Origin: an uncultured Spartobacteria bacterium | Lineage (GTDB): Bacteria; Verrucomicrobiota; Verrucomicrobiia; Chthoniobacterales; Chthoniobacteraceae | DNA length: 64,000 nt | NCBI GenBank assembly: GCA_903901425.1 | Contig: CAIURC010000071.1 | Span: forward strand, 1-64,000 | Reading direction: 5' to 3' | In this document: positions 39,310 through 47,717 of the stretch, one piece after another | Numbering within the stretch: position 1 is the stretch's first letter | How the letters are laid out: every line of letters starts with the position of its first letter | Notes under the pieces: model-generated | The model's input: only the letters and a program-made list of their open reading frames with translations | The model's database searches: none | Told to the model about the DNA's origin: nothing | Made by a program: the position numbers and the translations under genes

Positions 39310-39639
39310 ATGAAAGGGCTGCGTGGCATGAAGACAAAACATCCGGCGTTGGATTTGGAGATGGCCGTGGCGGAGGGAATCCGGCAGCGGGGGTTCCATC
39401 TTCTGTTTGAGGCGGACGTGCGCGCGATTGCTGGGGAGAGGAACGGGAGTGAGCAGGCGCGGGCAGAGCAAATTCAAAGGTTCGCCCGGAGCCGGCAATG
39501 GATTGCCGTGGTAGGTTTCGGGGCTAGATCGGCCCTGATCCGGCGGCAGGCAGCCGCGGCGCGGGTCCGGGAGATCTGGGGCAGGGAATCTGATGGGGCG
39601 GGCCGGGATGCTCCCTGCGTGGTAAACCCGGTTTCCTGA
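39310..39639 (+). CDS. hypothetical small protein (doubtful)
   Basis: This is a 109-residue frame with an Arg/Ala-rich, helical composition and no signal peptide or recognisable motif. The first 60 residues look protein-like (AVAEGIRQRGFHLLFEADVRAIAGE); the last 30 do not. No Shine-Dalgarno sequence is obvious. It may be a small gene, a decayed gene or chance. Confidence 0.25.
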   Translation: MKGLRGMKTKHPALDLEMAVAEGIRQRGFHLLFEADVRAIAGERNGSEQARAEQIQRFARSRQWIAVVGFGARSALIRRQAAAARVREIWGRESDGAGRDAPCVVNPVS

Positions 39640-39711
39640 ACCGGGGCAGCGAGCGGGGGCGGCGGCGCGGATTTGGGTTCGGACGGTGGTGGGGCAGCGC
39701 AGAAGGTCAGC

Positions 39712-39759
39712 AAAAAAAGGGGGGCCCGCATGCCCTGTGCTCTGGGGCATGCGCGCCCC
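39712..39759 (-). terminator. strong intrinsic terminator on the minus strand
   Basis: Read on the minus strand, two arms of about 15 pairs (39745-39759 and 39721-39736, one internal mismatch, core GCATGCCC/GGGCATGC) close a short loop and are followed by seven T residues (39712-39718). No minus-strand protein gene lies upstream within reach, so it would end a short untranslated transcript; a promoter-like pair at 39794-39823 fits that. Confidence 0.6.
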
Positions 39760-39787
39760 CGGAGCCCCCTCTTCAAGGCCGGAAAGG
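39712..39787 (-). ncRNA. candidate small RNA upstream of the ECF sigma gene
   Basis: On the minus strand TTCGCA (39818-39823) and TACATT (39794-39799) are 18 bases apart and match four of six consensus bases each. A transcript starting near 39787 would run about 75 bases to the terminator T-tract at 39712. It would consist mainly of the GC-rich terminator hairpin. No known RNA family was recognised. Confidence 0.3.
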
Positions 39788-39894
39788 CTCTGGAATGTAG
39801 GGTATCCAATCCGGGCCTGCGAATGGCCTTGAAACTGCTCGGAAAAAAAAGCCCCGAAATTTTGTCCAGAAAACCAAAACCGCGCGGTAGCCCC

Positions 39895-40431
39895 ATGATG
39901 ACACCCCCCAGTCCGGATTCCTATGAACGGTTTGTGCGTCTTTTGTCCGCGCACGAAGGGCGCTTGAAAGCTTTTCTGAGGTCTTTCCTGCACCGCTGGG
40001 AAGACGTGGAGGAAGCCGCCCAGGAAACTTCAATCGTCGCATGGAAAAAATTCCCGGGGTTTGTAGACGGGACAGATTTTGGGGCGTGGCTCCTGACCAT
40101 CGGGCGCTTTGAGGCGTTGAAAGTGAGGCGCGCAGTTTTCGGGGACCGCTTGGTTTTTCAGGAGTCCGTCTGGGAGACGGTGCTGGATGAGGGGGTGGAG
40201 GAGGCGGAACGGTTGGAGACCGAGCGGCATGCCTTGGAGGGGTGCTTGGAGAAACTGGGGGAACGGCAGCGGGAATGGCTGGCTGCGGTGTACGAACCCG
40301 GGGCACGGATCCGAGAGGTCGCCGGGAAGAATGGAAAAAGCGAGGCCGCCTTTTACAAGTTGGTCCAGCGGTTGCGCTTGATCCTCTTGGAGTGCATCGA
40401 GCAGCGCCAACAGCAGGAGGCGGGATTATGA
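39895..40431 (+). CDS. ECF sigma factor (Rhodopirellula/Verrucomicrobium type)
   Basis: The 178-residue protein is an extracytoplasmic-function RNA polymerase sigma factor. Region 2 reads YERFVRLLSAHEGRLKAFLRSF, WEDVEEAAQETSIVAWKKF and FGAWLLTIGRFEALKVRR; region 4 is CLEKLGERQREWLAAVYEPG with SEAAFYKLVQRLRLILLECI at the end. This is the PVC-specific ECF subfamily that is usually paired with a membrane protein carrying a C-terminal sensor domain. Its stop overlaps the next start (ATGA at 40428-40431), so the pair is translated together. Two ATG codons at 39895 and 39898 are equally plausible starts. It probably controls the unit 40428-49094. Confidence 0.92.
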   Translation: MMTPPSPDSYERFVRLLSAHEGRLKAFLRSFLHRWEDVEEAAQETSIVAWKKFPGFVDGTDFGAWLLTIGRFEALKVRRAVFGDRLVFQESVWETVLDEGVEEAERLETERHALEGCLEKLGERQREWLAAVYEPGARIREVAGKNGKSEAAFYKLVQRLRLILLECIEQRQQQEAGL

Positions 40432-41423
40432 GCCAGAAAACAGAGTGGAAAGTGCTGATTGCCCAGTTTTTGGACGGCCGGATCGACCAGGCTGCCCTTG
40501 AAAAACTCGAGGAACAACTTCAGCGCAATCCCGGCGCACGGCGTCACCTCAGGAGCATGGCGAGTCTTGAAAACGGGCTGCGAGACTGGGCCGGGGTCAA
40601 GGCCGCGCGCGAGGCGTGGCGAGAGGCTGCCCCGATTTCTCCTGGAGGTGCACGCGCATTCAGAAGCCGCTCATGGCCGGTGGCCGCAGCGATTGCCGTT
40701 GGCGGGATGCTCGTGGGATTCTCAGGGTCCCTCCTTTTTGCCAAAGGGTTGCTCCTCAAAGATCCGCCTGCCATCCGGATCGCGCTGGGGAACGAGGGCT
40801 TCGAAAAGCCTGCAGATCTTGGGACGGGCGGCGTGCCTTCCACGTACGGAATTTGGGGCGGCGACTTTGCCGAGGTGGTGCCGGAAGATCAGGGGGTGGT
40901 TCCTCCCAGGGGGGCGAAATCCATGGTGCGCTTTCTGAGGGCAGACAACCAGAACTCGCCGCCCGGCGAGGTGCAGGGGGTTTCCCAGCTCTGGCAGGTG
41001 GTGGATTTGAGGCCGGTGCGGGTTCGGGAGGGGCGGGGCGCGTTGATGGTGGAACTGGGAGCATGGTTTAATGCGGCGTCTGTGGTCCCGGAAAAGGGCC
41101 ATGTGTTTGGAGTGCATCTGACTGCGTTTCAGGGCGGCAGCAAGCTTGCGGGGGAGGCATGGAAAAGCCCGAGGCAAACTGCTCTGGCGTCTGGGTCGCG
41201 TCACCAGAAAGCCGATGAAGATCCGGCCGGATGGCAGTGGGTTTCGGTCCGGATACACGTTCCTGCGGAAGCCGACTCGCTTCTTCTGAGCGTGTACTGT
41301 GGCGAGGGCGTATCCCGGGGTGTCAAACGCACCGAGACCGCAGTGTTCCCCGGCCAATATGTGGCCGGAGTTCGGCTCAACTATTTCCAGCGCCCCGTCT
41401 CGGTGAAAACACCCACCCCCTGA
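40428..41423 (+). CDS. anti-sigma-like membrane protein coupled to the ECF sigma factor
   Basis: The 331-residue protein has a cytoplasmic N-terminal helical region (1-80; FLDGRIDQAALEKLEEQLQRNP resembles the small helical FecR-type anti-sigma domain), one membrane segment (83-105, WPVAAAIAVGGMLVGFSGSLLFA) and a 225-residue extracytoplasmic domain. That domain is beta-rich: VRIALGNEGFEKP, GVPSTYGIWGGDFAEVV, QLWQVVDLRPVR and WQWVSVRIHVPAEADSLLLSVY. It reads as a jelly-roll or galactose-binding-like sensor. The likely role is to hold the sigma factor at the membrane until the outer domain meets its ligand. No zinc-binding HxxxCxxC anti-sigma motif is present. It overlaps the sigma gene by four bases and DUF1501 copy 3 starts 15 bases later. 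Confidence 0.82.
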   Translation: MSQKTEWKVLIAQFLDGRIDQAALEKLEEQLQRNPGARRHLRSMASLENGLRDWAGVKAAREAWREAAPISPGGARAFRSRSWPVAAAIAVGGMLVGFSGSLLFAKGLLLKDPPAIRIALGNEGFEKPADLGTGGVPSTYGIWGGDFAEVVPEDQGVVPPRGAKSMVRFLRADNQNSPPGEVQGVSQLWQVVDLRPVRVREGRGALMVELGAWFNAASVVPEKGHVFGVHLTAFQGGSKLAGEAWKSPRQTALASGSRHQKADEDPAGWQWVSVRIHVPAEADSLLLSVYCGEGVSRGVKRTETAVFPGQYVAGVRLNYFQRPVSVKTPTP

Positions 41424-41438
41424 ACTCAAAAGAACACC

Positions 41439-42818
41439 ATGAACTGTAATCCCCAGCATTTCCGTAAACTGAACCGGCGCGGTTTTATTCAGGCCGGCAC
41501 GCTGAGTTATCTTGGGCTTTCACTTGGCGACTATTTCCGGTTGCAGGCCGCTCCGGACATGGCTCTGGGCGCCTTGGACTCCGCGCCGCGCAAGGAACCC
41601 AAGGCGAAGAACGTGATTCAGATCTTCCTTCCCGGGGCCTGTTCGCATCTCGAGTCATGGGATCCGAAGCCAGAGGCGTCCATCGACATCCGGGGTCCGT
41701 TTGGGGTGGTGAAGACGAAACTGCCTGGGGTGGTGTTTGGGGAGATGATGAGTCGATGTGCCCAAATCGCGGACAAGCTGACCGTGGTGCGGTCGGTCAG
41801 CGGGCGCATTCCGGATCACGCCTTGGCGACGTATCACAGCATGACGGGCTATTTGCCCTCTCCGGCGATTCAGCATCCGCAGATGGGGGCGATTGTTTCC
41901 CACGAGTTGGGGCCCATCAACGAGCTGCCCGCATGGATCGGCGTTCCGGCGAAGCCCGGGGGCGCTTGGACGCCGAACACGGGGTACATGGCCTCGAAGT
42001 TTGGCTGTTTCAGCGTTGGGGGCGATCCGGGCACGAAGGGGTTTCAGGTGCGCGATATTGCGTTGCCGCACTCGGTTTCCGCAGCCGATTTTGCCAAGGA
42101 GCAGGATTTGCGGGCTGCTGCGGAGTCCTATTTCCGGGGCCGTGAAACGGACGGGCAGGCGCTGGACACGATGGATGAATTTTACCGGAAAGCCTATGGG
42201 CTGCTGGGATCCCCGGCTGCACAGAAGGCGTTTAGTTTGGAAAGCGAGTCGGAGGCGATGCGGGATCTGTACGGGTGCGGGAAGTATGCGACCAAATCGC
42301 CTCCCAAGATCTTGGGCGTGGGCGAGCGTTTGCTATTTGCGCGCCGGTTGGTGGAGGCGGGGACGCGGTTTGTTTCGGTCACGTATGAGGGGGCGGGTAC
42401 CTGGGATCACCACGGGAAGATCCGGGAGGAGTTCTCCCAGGCCATGCCGGCGTTTGATCATGCGCTGGCGGGTTTGATCACGGATCTGGATCAGCGGGGG
42501 CTTTTGGATTCGACCATGGTGATGGTGATGACCGAGTTCGGGCGCACGCCCAAGGTGAACGCGGCGGCGGGGCGCGATCATCATGCGCGGAATTACAGCC
42601 TCGTGCTGGCCGGAGGCGGCATTACTCGGGGGCAGGTGTACGGAGCCAGCGATGCGATCGGCTACGAGCCAGCCCGGGATGGGGTGATGCTCGAGGATTT
42701 TCTGGCAACCGCCTACGGGCAACTGGGGATCGACTCGAACAAGCGCATCATGGCGCCCGGGGAGCGTCCCATTGACATTGTGCGGGAAGGCAAGGTGATC
42801 AAGGGGCTGATCGCGTAA
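41439..42818 (+). CDS. DUF1501 protein, copy 3
   Basis: The 459-residue DUF1501 protein differs more from copies 1 and 2 than they do from each other. It has an Arg-Arg-containing N-terminus (FRKLNRRGFIQAGTLSYLG) typical of Tat signals. Landmarks are IQIFLPGACSHLESWDPKPEA, MMSRCAQIADKLTVVRSVSG, RRLVEAGTRFVSVTYEGAGTWDHH, MVMTEFGRTPKVN, and GRDHHARNYSLVLAGGGI. In place of the WGGEFGRT of copies 1 and 2 it has MTEFGRTP, so the Trp-Gly-Gly lead is lost but Glu-Phe-Gly-Arg and the His pair remain. It lies in the ECF-controlled unit, 12 bases ahead of the PPC protein. Confidence 0.88.
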   Translation: MNCNPQHFRKLNRRGFIQAGTLSYLGLSLGDYFRLQAAPDMALGALDSAPRKEPKAKNVIQIFLPGACSHLESWDPKPEASIDIRGPFGVVKTKLPGVVFGEMMSRCAQIADKLTVVRSVSGRIPDHALATYHSMTGYLPSPAIQHPQMGAIVSHELGPINELPAWIGVPAKPGGAWTPNTGYMASKFGCFSVGGDPGTKGFQVRDIALPHSVSAADFAKEQDLRAAAESYFRGRETDGQALDTMDEFYRKAYGLLGSPAAQKAFSLESESEAMRDLYGCGKYATKSPPKILGVGERLLFARRLVEAGTRFVSVTYEGAGTWDHHGKIREEFSQAMPAFDHALAGLITDLDQRGLLDSTMVMVMTEFGRTPKVNAAAGRDHHARNYSLVLAGGGITRGQVYGASDAIGYEPARDGVMLEDFLATAYGQLGIDSNKRIMAPGERPIDIVREGKVIKGLIA

Positions 42819-42830
42819 CGACATTCAACA

Positions 42831-45407
42831 ATGAGTCCTAACGCCTTTCCGGTTGTCCGTTTTTCGGGAGTGCAGTCCCGGCGTCTGTTCTGGGCGGGTT
42901 GGTTGGTTCTTCTGGCGCTTTTTGGAGTCCCAGAAGCGTCGGGATTCAACCAGTATGTGGTGGAGGCGCTGCTTCCGCGCGGTGGGCAAAAGGGGACCAC
43001 CGTGGAGGTGACCCTCTATGGCAACTATCTTGAGCACCCGCGGGAGTTGGTTTCCAACCGGGGGGGGATTCGCGCGGTATCGTTCGAGGAGCCTCAAGCG
43101 AGGAAGGATCCGATTTTCATGTTGCCCAGTGCGAATCCGCAGATCCTGCGGGCGACCCTTGAAATTGCGCCGGACTGTCCACTGGGACAGCACATGCTTT
43201 TTCTGAGGACGGATCGTTTTCTGTCCGAGCCGGTGCTGTTCGAGGTAGGAGAGTTTCCGGTGGTGAATGCGGAGGAAAAAAGGGTGGGAGAGGATGACGA
43301 ACCCGCGCGCGCCCAACCGGTGCCGAGGCAGTGCACGGTGCACGGGCAGATCCAGGCGGATCCGAAAGTGCCGGACCGGGATTGTTACGCGGTGAATGCG
43401 CGAAAGGGGGAGCGGCTCTCTGTGGATCTGGAGGCGGTGCGTGTGGCCTCCATGCATTACATGGGGGAGAACGACTGTCAGCTCCGGTTGTTTGGTCCGG
43501 ATGGAAAGCTGCTTGCGGCCTGTGACGACACCCCGCTTTACGTGCAGGACCCATTTTTGAGCGTGGAAGCGCCGATGGACGGGCGTTACGTGATCGAGGT
43601 CTCGCAGCATCCCGGCGCGATCTTTACGAGGTTTGCCTATTACCTGTTGCACGTGGGGGCTTTTCCGAGGCCGGAGGTGGTTTATCCGGCGGGCGGACGG
43701 CCAGGGGAAACGCTGGAGTTGCAGTGGCTCGGGGACGCGCGTTCAGGACTGCGCGAAACGTTGGTGTTTCCCGAACTGAAGAGGCCGCAGAGTCCGATCA
43801 CGTTTTTGGATTATCATCCTGCGGATTCGGGCGGGCGTGCGCAGAGCCCGCTGCCGCTGCGGGTCACTCCGCATCCCAACGGGTTTGAAAGCGAACCGAA
43901 CGACGCGGCGGAGAACGCGAAGCCTTTCTCCATTCCAGCAGCACTCAACGGGGTCATCGGTGCCGAGGGGGACATGGATTTATGGCGGTTTCATGCCGAA
44001 AAAGGGGAGGCGCTGGATGTGCGGGTGTATGCGCGTTCGTTGGGAACCCCGTTAGATCCGAAAATTTGGATCCGGTCGGTAGGCGGTCCTTCTGGGGAGG
44101 GCAAACCGGTAGCTCTGAGCGATGACAGCACGATGGCGGAGCGCGGCTATTACTCGTTCACGATCGTGGCAAAAGACACGCTGGATCCGGCCCTGGCTTT
44201 TGTGGCGAAAGAAACCGGCGACTACCTGCTGGGGATTGAGGATACCCGTGGGCTGGGGGGCACGCAGTTTGTGTATCGGATCGAAGTGCAGAAGCACCGG
44301 GATAGCGTTGGCGTGTATCCGAGTCGGACGGGACGGACGGCGAGCTACGACTGGACGACGCGGGAGGCGATTCTGCAGGTCCCCAAGGGAGGGCGTTGGA
44401 CGGTGAAGATGGGGATTTCAGAGGGACTGGGAACGGCGTTGGGAGGCGACAGCTTTGTGCTTGAGGCAGTGGGATTGCCGGAAGGGGTGAGCATGGAGGC
44501 GCCGGTAGTGACGCCGTCGAAGACGGGCAAGGAATTTCCGGTCCATTTCAATGCAAAGCCAGATGCGAAGCCCGGGGTGAGTTTCATCCGAGTGGTGGCG
44601 CGCCCGTTGAACGCGGAGCGGGAGGTGGATTCGGTTTGTCAGCGGGGTTTTGTGTATTCGAATCGCCGGGGGGGATTGGGCTGGACGCGGGTTTGGATGG
44701 AGGACTTGGCGTTGGCAGTGGTGGAAGAAGCACCGTTTTGGTTGGAGGTGGAGCCGCCCCGTGCGGGGTTGGTGCGGGCAGGGAACTTGGAGTTGGGGGT
44801 GAAGGTGCACCGGCAACCGGGTTGGAATGAACCGGTGCAGATCAAGTTGGACTACCTGCCTCCGGGAGTGGAGCAGGGATATCCCGTGGATGTCGGCCCA
44901 GGTGAGACGGAGGGCAAGGTGGATCTGAAGGCGAGCTCGGATGCTCCTCTGCATCCGTGGAAGGTGTGCGTCATTGGGACGTCGACGGATGGGGACGTGC
45001 AGAGGGGGACGGGTTGCCGGTTGGTGAGTTCGGCGCTGGTGGATCTGCCGGTGACGCAGCCCTATGTGACCCTGGAACTGGCCCGGGCCAGTGTGCGGCG
45101 TGGGAGCGTGGGGGAGATCACGGCCACGCTCAAACAGATCAAGGAGTTCACGGGCGTCGCCCGCGCCTCCCTCATCGGGCTCCCCTTTGGGGTAAAGCTC
45201 ATTGAGCCTTTTCCGGAAATCACGGCGAAGGATCAGGTTTGCACTTTCCGGATTGAAGCTACCGCAGATGCGCTGCTGGGGCAGTACAAGCAGATCCAGG
45301 CGGAGCTTGCAGTTCCCGAAGCCGGAGAAGTGGTCCGCCAGCAGACGGGGTCCGGGGTGCTGCGGGTGGATCCCGCGAGCACGGCTGCCGCATCCCAAAC
45401 ACCCTGA
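42831..45407 (+). CDS. exported PPC / Ig-like surface protein
   Basis: The 858-residue protein has an N-terminal signal (SRRLFWAGWLVLLALFGVPEASG) with FNQYVVEALLPRGGQKGTTV after it. It then has at least two pre-peptidase C-terminal (PPC)-like beta modules, near 175-260 (DPKVPDRDCYAVNARKGERL, DGRYVIEVSQHP) and near 350-490 (ESEPNDAAENAKPFSIPAAL, DMDLWRFHAEKGEALDV, TGDYLLGIEDT). PPC modules assist folding or attachment of secreted enzymes. The last third is beta-sandwich sequence (AGLVRAGNLELGVKVHRQPGW). No protease or other catalytic site is present. It is probably a cell-surface scaffold for the haem proteins of the unit; the PSD1 gene follows 9 bases later. Confidence 0.82.
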   Translation: MSPNAFPVVRFSGVQSRRLFWAGWLVLLALFGVPEASGFNQYVVEALLPRGGQKGTTVEVTLYGNYLEHPRELVSNRGGIRAVSFEEPQARKDPIFMLPSANPQILRATLEIAPDCPLGQHMLFLRTDRFLSEPVLFEVGEFPVVNAEEKRVGEDDEPARAQPVPRQCTVHGQIQADPKVPDRDCYAVNARKGERLSVDLEAVRVASMHYMGENDCQLRLFGPDGKLLAACDDTPLYVQDPFLSVEAPMDGRYVIEVSQHPGAIFTRFAYYLLHVGAFPRPEVVYPAGGRPGETLELQWLGDARSGLRETLVFPELKRPQSPITFLDYHPADSGGRAQSPLPLRVTPHPNGFESEPNDAAENAKPFSIPAALNGVIGAEGDMDLWRFHAEKGEALDVRVYARSLGTPLDPKIWIRSVGGPSGEGKPVALSDDSTMAERGYYSFTIVAKDTLDPALAFVAKETGDYLLGIEDTRGLGGTQFVYRIEVQKHRDSVGVYPSRTGRTASYDWTTREAILQVPKGGRWTVKMGISEGLGTALGGDSFVLEAVGLPEGVSMEAPVVTPSKTGKEFPVHFNAKPDAKPGVSFIRVVARPLNAEREVDSVCQRGFVYSNRRGGLGWTRVWMEDLALAVVEEAPFWLEVEPPRAGLVRAGNLELGVKVHRQPGWNEPVQIKLDYLPPGVEQGYPVDVGPGETEGKVDLKASSDAPLHPWKVCVIGTSTDGDVQRGTGCRLVSSALVDLPVTQPYVTLELARASVRRGSVGEITATLKQIKEFTGVARASLIGLPFGVKLIEPFPEITAKDQVCTFRIEATADALLGQYKQIQAELAVPEAGEVVRQQTGSGVLRVDPASTAAASQTP

Positions 45408-45416
45408 TTTTCCCTT

Positions 45417-47699
45417 ATGAACGCTCTCCCACGTTTTGTTTGCATGGTGATTCTGTGTGCCCTGAGCGGGTCTGGACTTTCGTTTGCCGCCGGGAACCCG
45501 GGGCCGCTTCCGGCCAAAGCGAGTGAAACGACCGCAGACCAGGCTTCCGGCGGAAAAACCGGCGTGGCAAGGGCGCTGGACTTGAGTTTCCGTGAAGACG
45601 TGATGCCGGTTTTTTTCCGGGCCAACTGCAACTCTGGGGGGTGCCATGGCGCGGCTGCGGGAAAAGACGGGTTCCGTTTGTCGTTGTTCGGCTACGATGC
45701 AGCGGGGGACTATTACCGGCTGACTCAACAGATGCTGGGGCGACGGGTGAATGTGGCGGCCCCGGATGAGAGCCTGTTGTTGCTGAAAGCGACGGGGGCG
45801 GTGCCGCACACGGGGGGCACCCTTTTTTCCAAGGACTCGGAGCATTACCGGGTGCTGCGGGAGTGGATCCGGCAGGGCGCGGTGGACGATTTAGAGACGG
45901 TGGCGGAGGTGACGGGGATCCGGGTGGAACCGGAGCGGATGGTGTTTGAGGGAGGGGGGCAAAATCGCCCGCTGAAGGTGATTGCCTCCTATTCGGATGG
46001 ACGGACGCGCGACATGACCGCGTTGTCGCTCTTTCTCTCCAACAACAAGACGACGGCGGACGTGGACGACGATGGAGTGGTGCATGCGGGCCGGCGTGGG
46101 GCGACCGATGTCTTTGCGCGCTTTAACCGGTTTACTGTGGGGATTGCGGTCACAGTGCTTCCGCGCGGGGACAATTTCGAATGGCCTGCGGATGCGGTTG
46201 CGCGGAACACGTTGGATGAGGCGGTGTTTCAGAAACTCAAAAGTCTCCGGATCCAGCCTTCAAAACGGTGTGAGGATGGGGAGTTTCTGAGGCGGGTGAC
46301 GCTGGATTTGGTCGGGTTGCCTCCCACGGAGGAAGAAGCGCGGGCATTTTTGGCGGATGGATCCCCGGACAAGCGCGAGCGTCTGGTGGACCGGCTTTTG
46401 GAGCGGCCGGAGTACGCGGATGTGTGGGCAAGTCGATGGGCGGACTGGGTGAAGTTGATGGGAGACACCTTCAGTGGTGGCGGGACCGACAACAAAAACG
46501 CGGTGGGGTACTTCCAGTGGATCACCGAACAGTTTCAGAAAAACGTTCCTCTCGATGTGTTTCTGAGGGAACAGATCACCAGCAAGGGCAGCACAATTTT
46601 GCAGCCCATGAGCAACTTTTACACGATGCTGCCCACGCTCGGTAAATACGATCCCAAGGAGATGGCGCAGCGGGTGGCGCAGCTGACCATGGGCATCCGG
46701 ATCGGATGCGCGGAATGTCATAACCATCCGTTTGATCGGTGGACCCAGGATGATTACTACGGGTTTGTGAGCTTTTTCACTGGGGTGCAGCGGAAGAAGG
46801 GCAGTGAGGAGCGGGAGTTTTACGTGTACGACGACCGGCAGCACCGGCCGGCGCTCCATCAACTCGATCAGCGCCCGATGCCCGCAAAATTCCTGGGCGG
46901 CGAGAAGCCTGAGATTCGGGGGCGGGACCCGCGGATTGCTTTGGCGGAGTGGATCACTTCGGCAGAGAACCGGCTGTTTGCAAACAGCATGGCCAACCGG
47001 ATCTGGGCGCAGTTTTTTGGGCGGGGCGTGGTGGAGCCGGTAGACGATCTCCGCATCACCAATCCGCCGAGCAACGTGGAGCTTTTTGAGGAACTGGGAC
47101 GGCGCTTGGTGGCGCATGGGTTTGACCAGAAAAAGTTGATTCGGGAGATTGTGACCTCGGCGACCTACCAGTTGAGCAGTGCCGTGAATGCCTCCAACAG
47201 GGAGGATGAGCGGCAGTTCTCGCATTCGATGGTGCGGCGTCTGTCGGCGGTCGCGGCGCTGGATGCAGTGGCATCGGTGACCGGAGTGGATACCGTATGG
47301 AAAACGCAGCCAGGACTCTACCGAGCGGCGCAGATGTTCAATCCGGGGATCCGGAACGGGTCGTATTTTCTGACGTGCTTTGGTCAGTCCGAACGGGTCT
47401 CGGTGGACGCGGGGAGCGACAATCGTGAGCCGTCTCTCTCGCAGACGATGCACCTGATTTCCGGGGATACGGTTCGGGATCGGATTCGGGTTTCTGGTGT
47501 GATTCGGGAATGGATGAACCAGGGGGCGAGTCCGGAGCGGGTGGTGGAGTCGTTGTATTTGCGCTCTCTCTGCCGGCAGCCCTCGGAGGCGGAGTTGGCC
47601 GTGTTTTGGAGGGTTTCTGGGTCGAGCCCGGCACAGGCGGATTACGAACGGCTGTGGTGGGCGCTGATGAATTCCACCGAGTTTCTTTTCCAACACTGA
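45417..47699 (+). CDS. cytochrome-like / BIG2 / DUF1549 / DUF1553 protein (PSD1 type), copy 3
   Basis: The 760-residue exported protein has a signal peptide and an N-terminal cytochrome-like region in which the haem motif reads CNSGGCH (Cys71-Cys76-His77), i.e. C-x4-C-H rather than C-x2-C-H. The context is FREDVMPVFFRANC, as in other planctomycete-type cytochromes. A BIG2-type Ig-like domain follows (about 166-245; GIRVEPERMVFEGG, VIASYSDGRTRDMTALSL, GVVHAGRRGATDVFARF). DUF1549 comes next (RRVTLDLVGLPPTEEEA) and ends in a canonical CAECH. DUF1553 makes the rest (NSMANRIWAQFFGRGVVEPVDD). The order of modules differs from copies 1 and 2, where the accessory domain lies between DUF1549 and DUF1553. 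Confidence 0.86.
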   Translation: MNALPRFVCMVILCALSGSGLSFAAGNPGPLPAKASETTADQASGGKTGVARALDLSFREDVMPVFFRANCNSGGCHGAAAGKDGFRLSLFGYDAAGDYYRLTQQMLGRRVNVAAPDESLLLLKATGAVPHTGGTLFSKDSEHYRVLREWIRQGAVDDLETVAEVTGIRVEPERMVFEGGGQNRPLKVIASYSDGRTRDMTALSLFLSNNKTTADVDDDGVVHAGRRGATDVFARFNRFTVGIAVTVLPRGDNFEWPADAVARNTLDEAVFQKLKSLRIQPSKRCEDGEFLRRVTLDLVGLPPTEEEARAFLADGSPDKRERLVDRLLERPEYADVWASRWADWVKLMGDTFSGGGTDNKNAVGYFQWITEQFQKNVPLDVFLREQITSKGSTILQPMSNFYTMLPTLGKYDPKEMAQRVAQLTMGIRIGCAECHNHPFDRWTQDDYYGFVSFFTGVQRKKGSEEREFYVYDDRQHRPALHQLDQRPMPAKFLGGEKPEIRGRDPRIALAEWITSAENRLFANSMANRIWAQFFGRGVVEPVDDLRITNPPSNVELFEELGRRLVAHGFDQKKLIREIVTSATYQLSSAVNASNREDERQFSHSMVRRLSAVAALDAVASVTGVDTVWKTQPGLYRAAQMFNPGIRNGSYFLTCFGQSERVSVDAGSDNREPSLSQTMHLISGDTVRDRIRVSGVIREWMNQGASPERVVESLYLRSLCRQPSEAELAVFWRVSGSSPAQADYERLWWALMNSTEFLFQH

Positions 47700-47717
47700 G
47701 TCTTCGCATTTTTTTCG

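Larger units (their letters stand above)
39280..39894. other. long intergenic region before the ECF sigma gene
   Basis: This 615-base stretch has no confident protein gene. It holds a weak plus-strand frame at 39310-39639, a strong hairpin with a minus-strand T-tract at 39712-39759, and A/T-rich sequence just before the sigma factor. A long minus-strand frame crosses the hairpin but looks like a chance translation. Confidence 0.6.

Noticed and set aside
39474-39896. Minus-strand open frame of 140 codons across the hairpin before the sigma gene, with a signal-like MRAPLFLL start
   Set aside because: The start lies inside the terminator hairpin, and the composition is Pro/Ala/Arg-rich like antisense translations of GC-rich DNA. 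There is no motif.
42831-45407. Serine protease assignment for the PPC protein
   Set aside because: PPC modules often accompany proteases, but no catalytic triad segment is present in the 858 residues.
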